Shown: positions 63,795 through 64,000 of the stretch, piece after piece
Position numbering within the stretch: the stretch's first letter is position 1
Layout of the letters: each line of letters opens with the position of its first letter
Origin: Armatimonadota bacterium
GTDB taxonomy: Bacteria > Armatimonadota > UBA5829 > DTJY01
Direction: 5' to 3'
Assembly: GCA_029907255.1 (NCBI GenBank)
Contig: JARYMF010000009.1
Location: 62,001 to 126,000 of the forward strand
Length of the DNA: 64,000 nucleotides
Translations under genes and position numbers: made by a program
Notes under the pieces: model-generated
Database searches by the model: none
What the model was told of the DNA's origin: nothing
Seen by the model: only the letters and a program-made list of their open reading frames with translations

Positions 63795-64000
63795 CCTATC
63801 AATCAAACGCCCAATTGTCATATTGATGCTGTTCTCAGCAATTGCTGTATTGGGCATTAAGTCCAGATCGCGAATGCCCACCGACTTATACCCTAAGATA
63901 CAGTTTCCTTTTATAACCATAATGACTGTATACCCCGGGGCTGGTCCAGAGGAGATAGAGACCCTTGTAAGCAAGCCAATTGAGGACGCCGTAGGTGCTG
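63781..64000 (+). CDS. RND-family efflux pump, 3'-truncated by the window edge
   Basis: Only the first 73 codons are in the window. They read MWLTNLSIKRPIVILMLFSAIAVLG, the first membrane helix typical of AcrB/MexB-like pumps, then RMPTDLYPKIQFPFITIMTVYPGAGPEEIETLVSKPIEDAVG, which matches the conserved RND opening (P-x3-P-x-V/I and YPGAxPEEVE). The protein should be a proton-driven inner-membrane exporter of ~1000 residues. Its ATG lies inside the 3' end of the adaptor gene. Confidence 0.93.
   Translation, partial: MWLTNLSIKRPIVILMLFSAIAVLGIKSRSRMPTDLYPKIQFPFITIMTVYPGAGPEEIETLVSKPIEDAVGA

Overview
The window reads as chromosome of a free-living, diderm, non-pathogen-like bacterium with a moderate G+C content. 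The best fit I can suggest is an Armatimonadota-type lineage, but this is inference only. Three observations support it: housekeeping gene order of the Firmicutes/Armatimonadota kind (efp-accB-accC-nusB-folD-ispA, cdaA-cdaR, ribD-ribE-ribBA-ribH, a ten-gene atp operon); an outer membrane implied by TolC, HlyD, RND and LolA-like genes; and a taste for complex glycans (DUF5107-TPR, GH38, GH116, Gfo/Idh/MocA, DegT). No rRNA, tRNA, CRISPR, phage or insertion sequence was recognised. TTG and GTG starts preceded by strong Shine-Dalgarno sequences are frequent, and several starts given here were moved for that reason.

Layout. 1-9.6 kb: a 5'-truncated DUF5107-TPR gene, a TSUP exporter, a Tat-exported oxidoreductase, a TMTC-like (GT105-like) membrane protein with TPRs, a small membrane protein and an MFS transporter. 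9.7-17.6 kb: a single-cluster ferredoxin, then a long minus-strand operon running PASTA kinase, rpe, small membrane protein, ribD, ribE, ribBA, ribH and htrA. 17.8-24.3 kb: a minus-strand glycan operon (GH38, DegT aminotransferase, GH116). 24.6-26.0 kb: parB carrying an internal parS site, followed by an HTH/coiled-coil protein; no parA is present. 26.2-26.9 kb: a self-contained regulatory unit made of a sigma70-type promoter, a 5' hairpin, a class I cyclic-di-GMP riboswitch, a FlgM-like anti-sigma gene and an intrinsic terminator. 27.0-34.2 kb: the F-type ATP synthase operon.

34.2-39.7 kb: a transglutaminase-like protein, a GGDEF/HD-GYP protein (makes and/or degrades c-di-GMP) and cdaR/cdaA (makes c-di-AMP). 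39.9-51.7 kb: the most unusual region, with a GT39-type glycosyltransferase, four tandem TMTC-like multi-membrane TPR proteins, and a convergent GT39-TPR fusion. Together with the relative at 5.6 kb there are five TMTC-like and two GT39-like proteins, and four of the seven share one C-terminal cap motif. I infer a surface protein O-glycosylation system. 51.8-58.0 kb: minus-strand ispA, folD, nusB, accC, prepilin-like, accB, an eight-cysteine membrane protein and efp. 58.1-64.0 kb: an export operon with a consensus promoter, a palindromic operator candidate, an AbrB-type regulator, TolC, an ABC-2 exporter, a LolA-like protein, a HlyD adaptor and the start of an RND pump that runs off the window.

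The strongest candidates for something undescribed are the c-di-GMP riboswitch on a FlgM-like gene, the TMTC/GT39 array with its shared C-terminal cap, and the parB neighbour that resembles a RacA-style DNA-to-membrane anchor.
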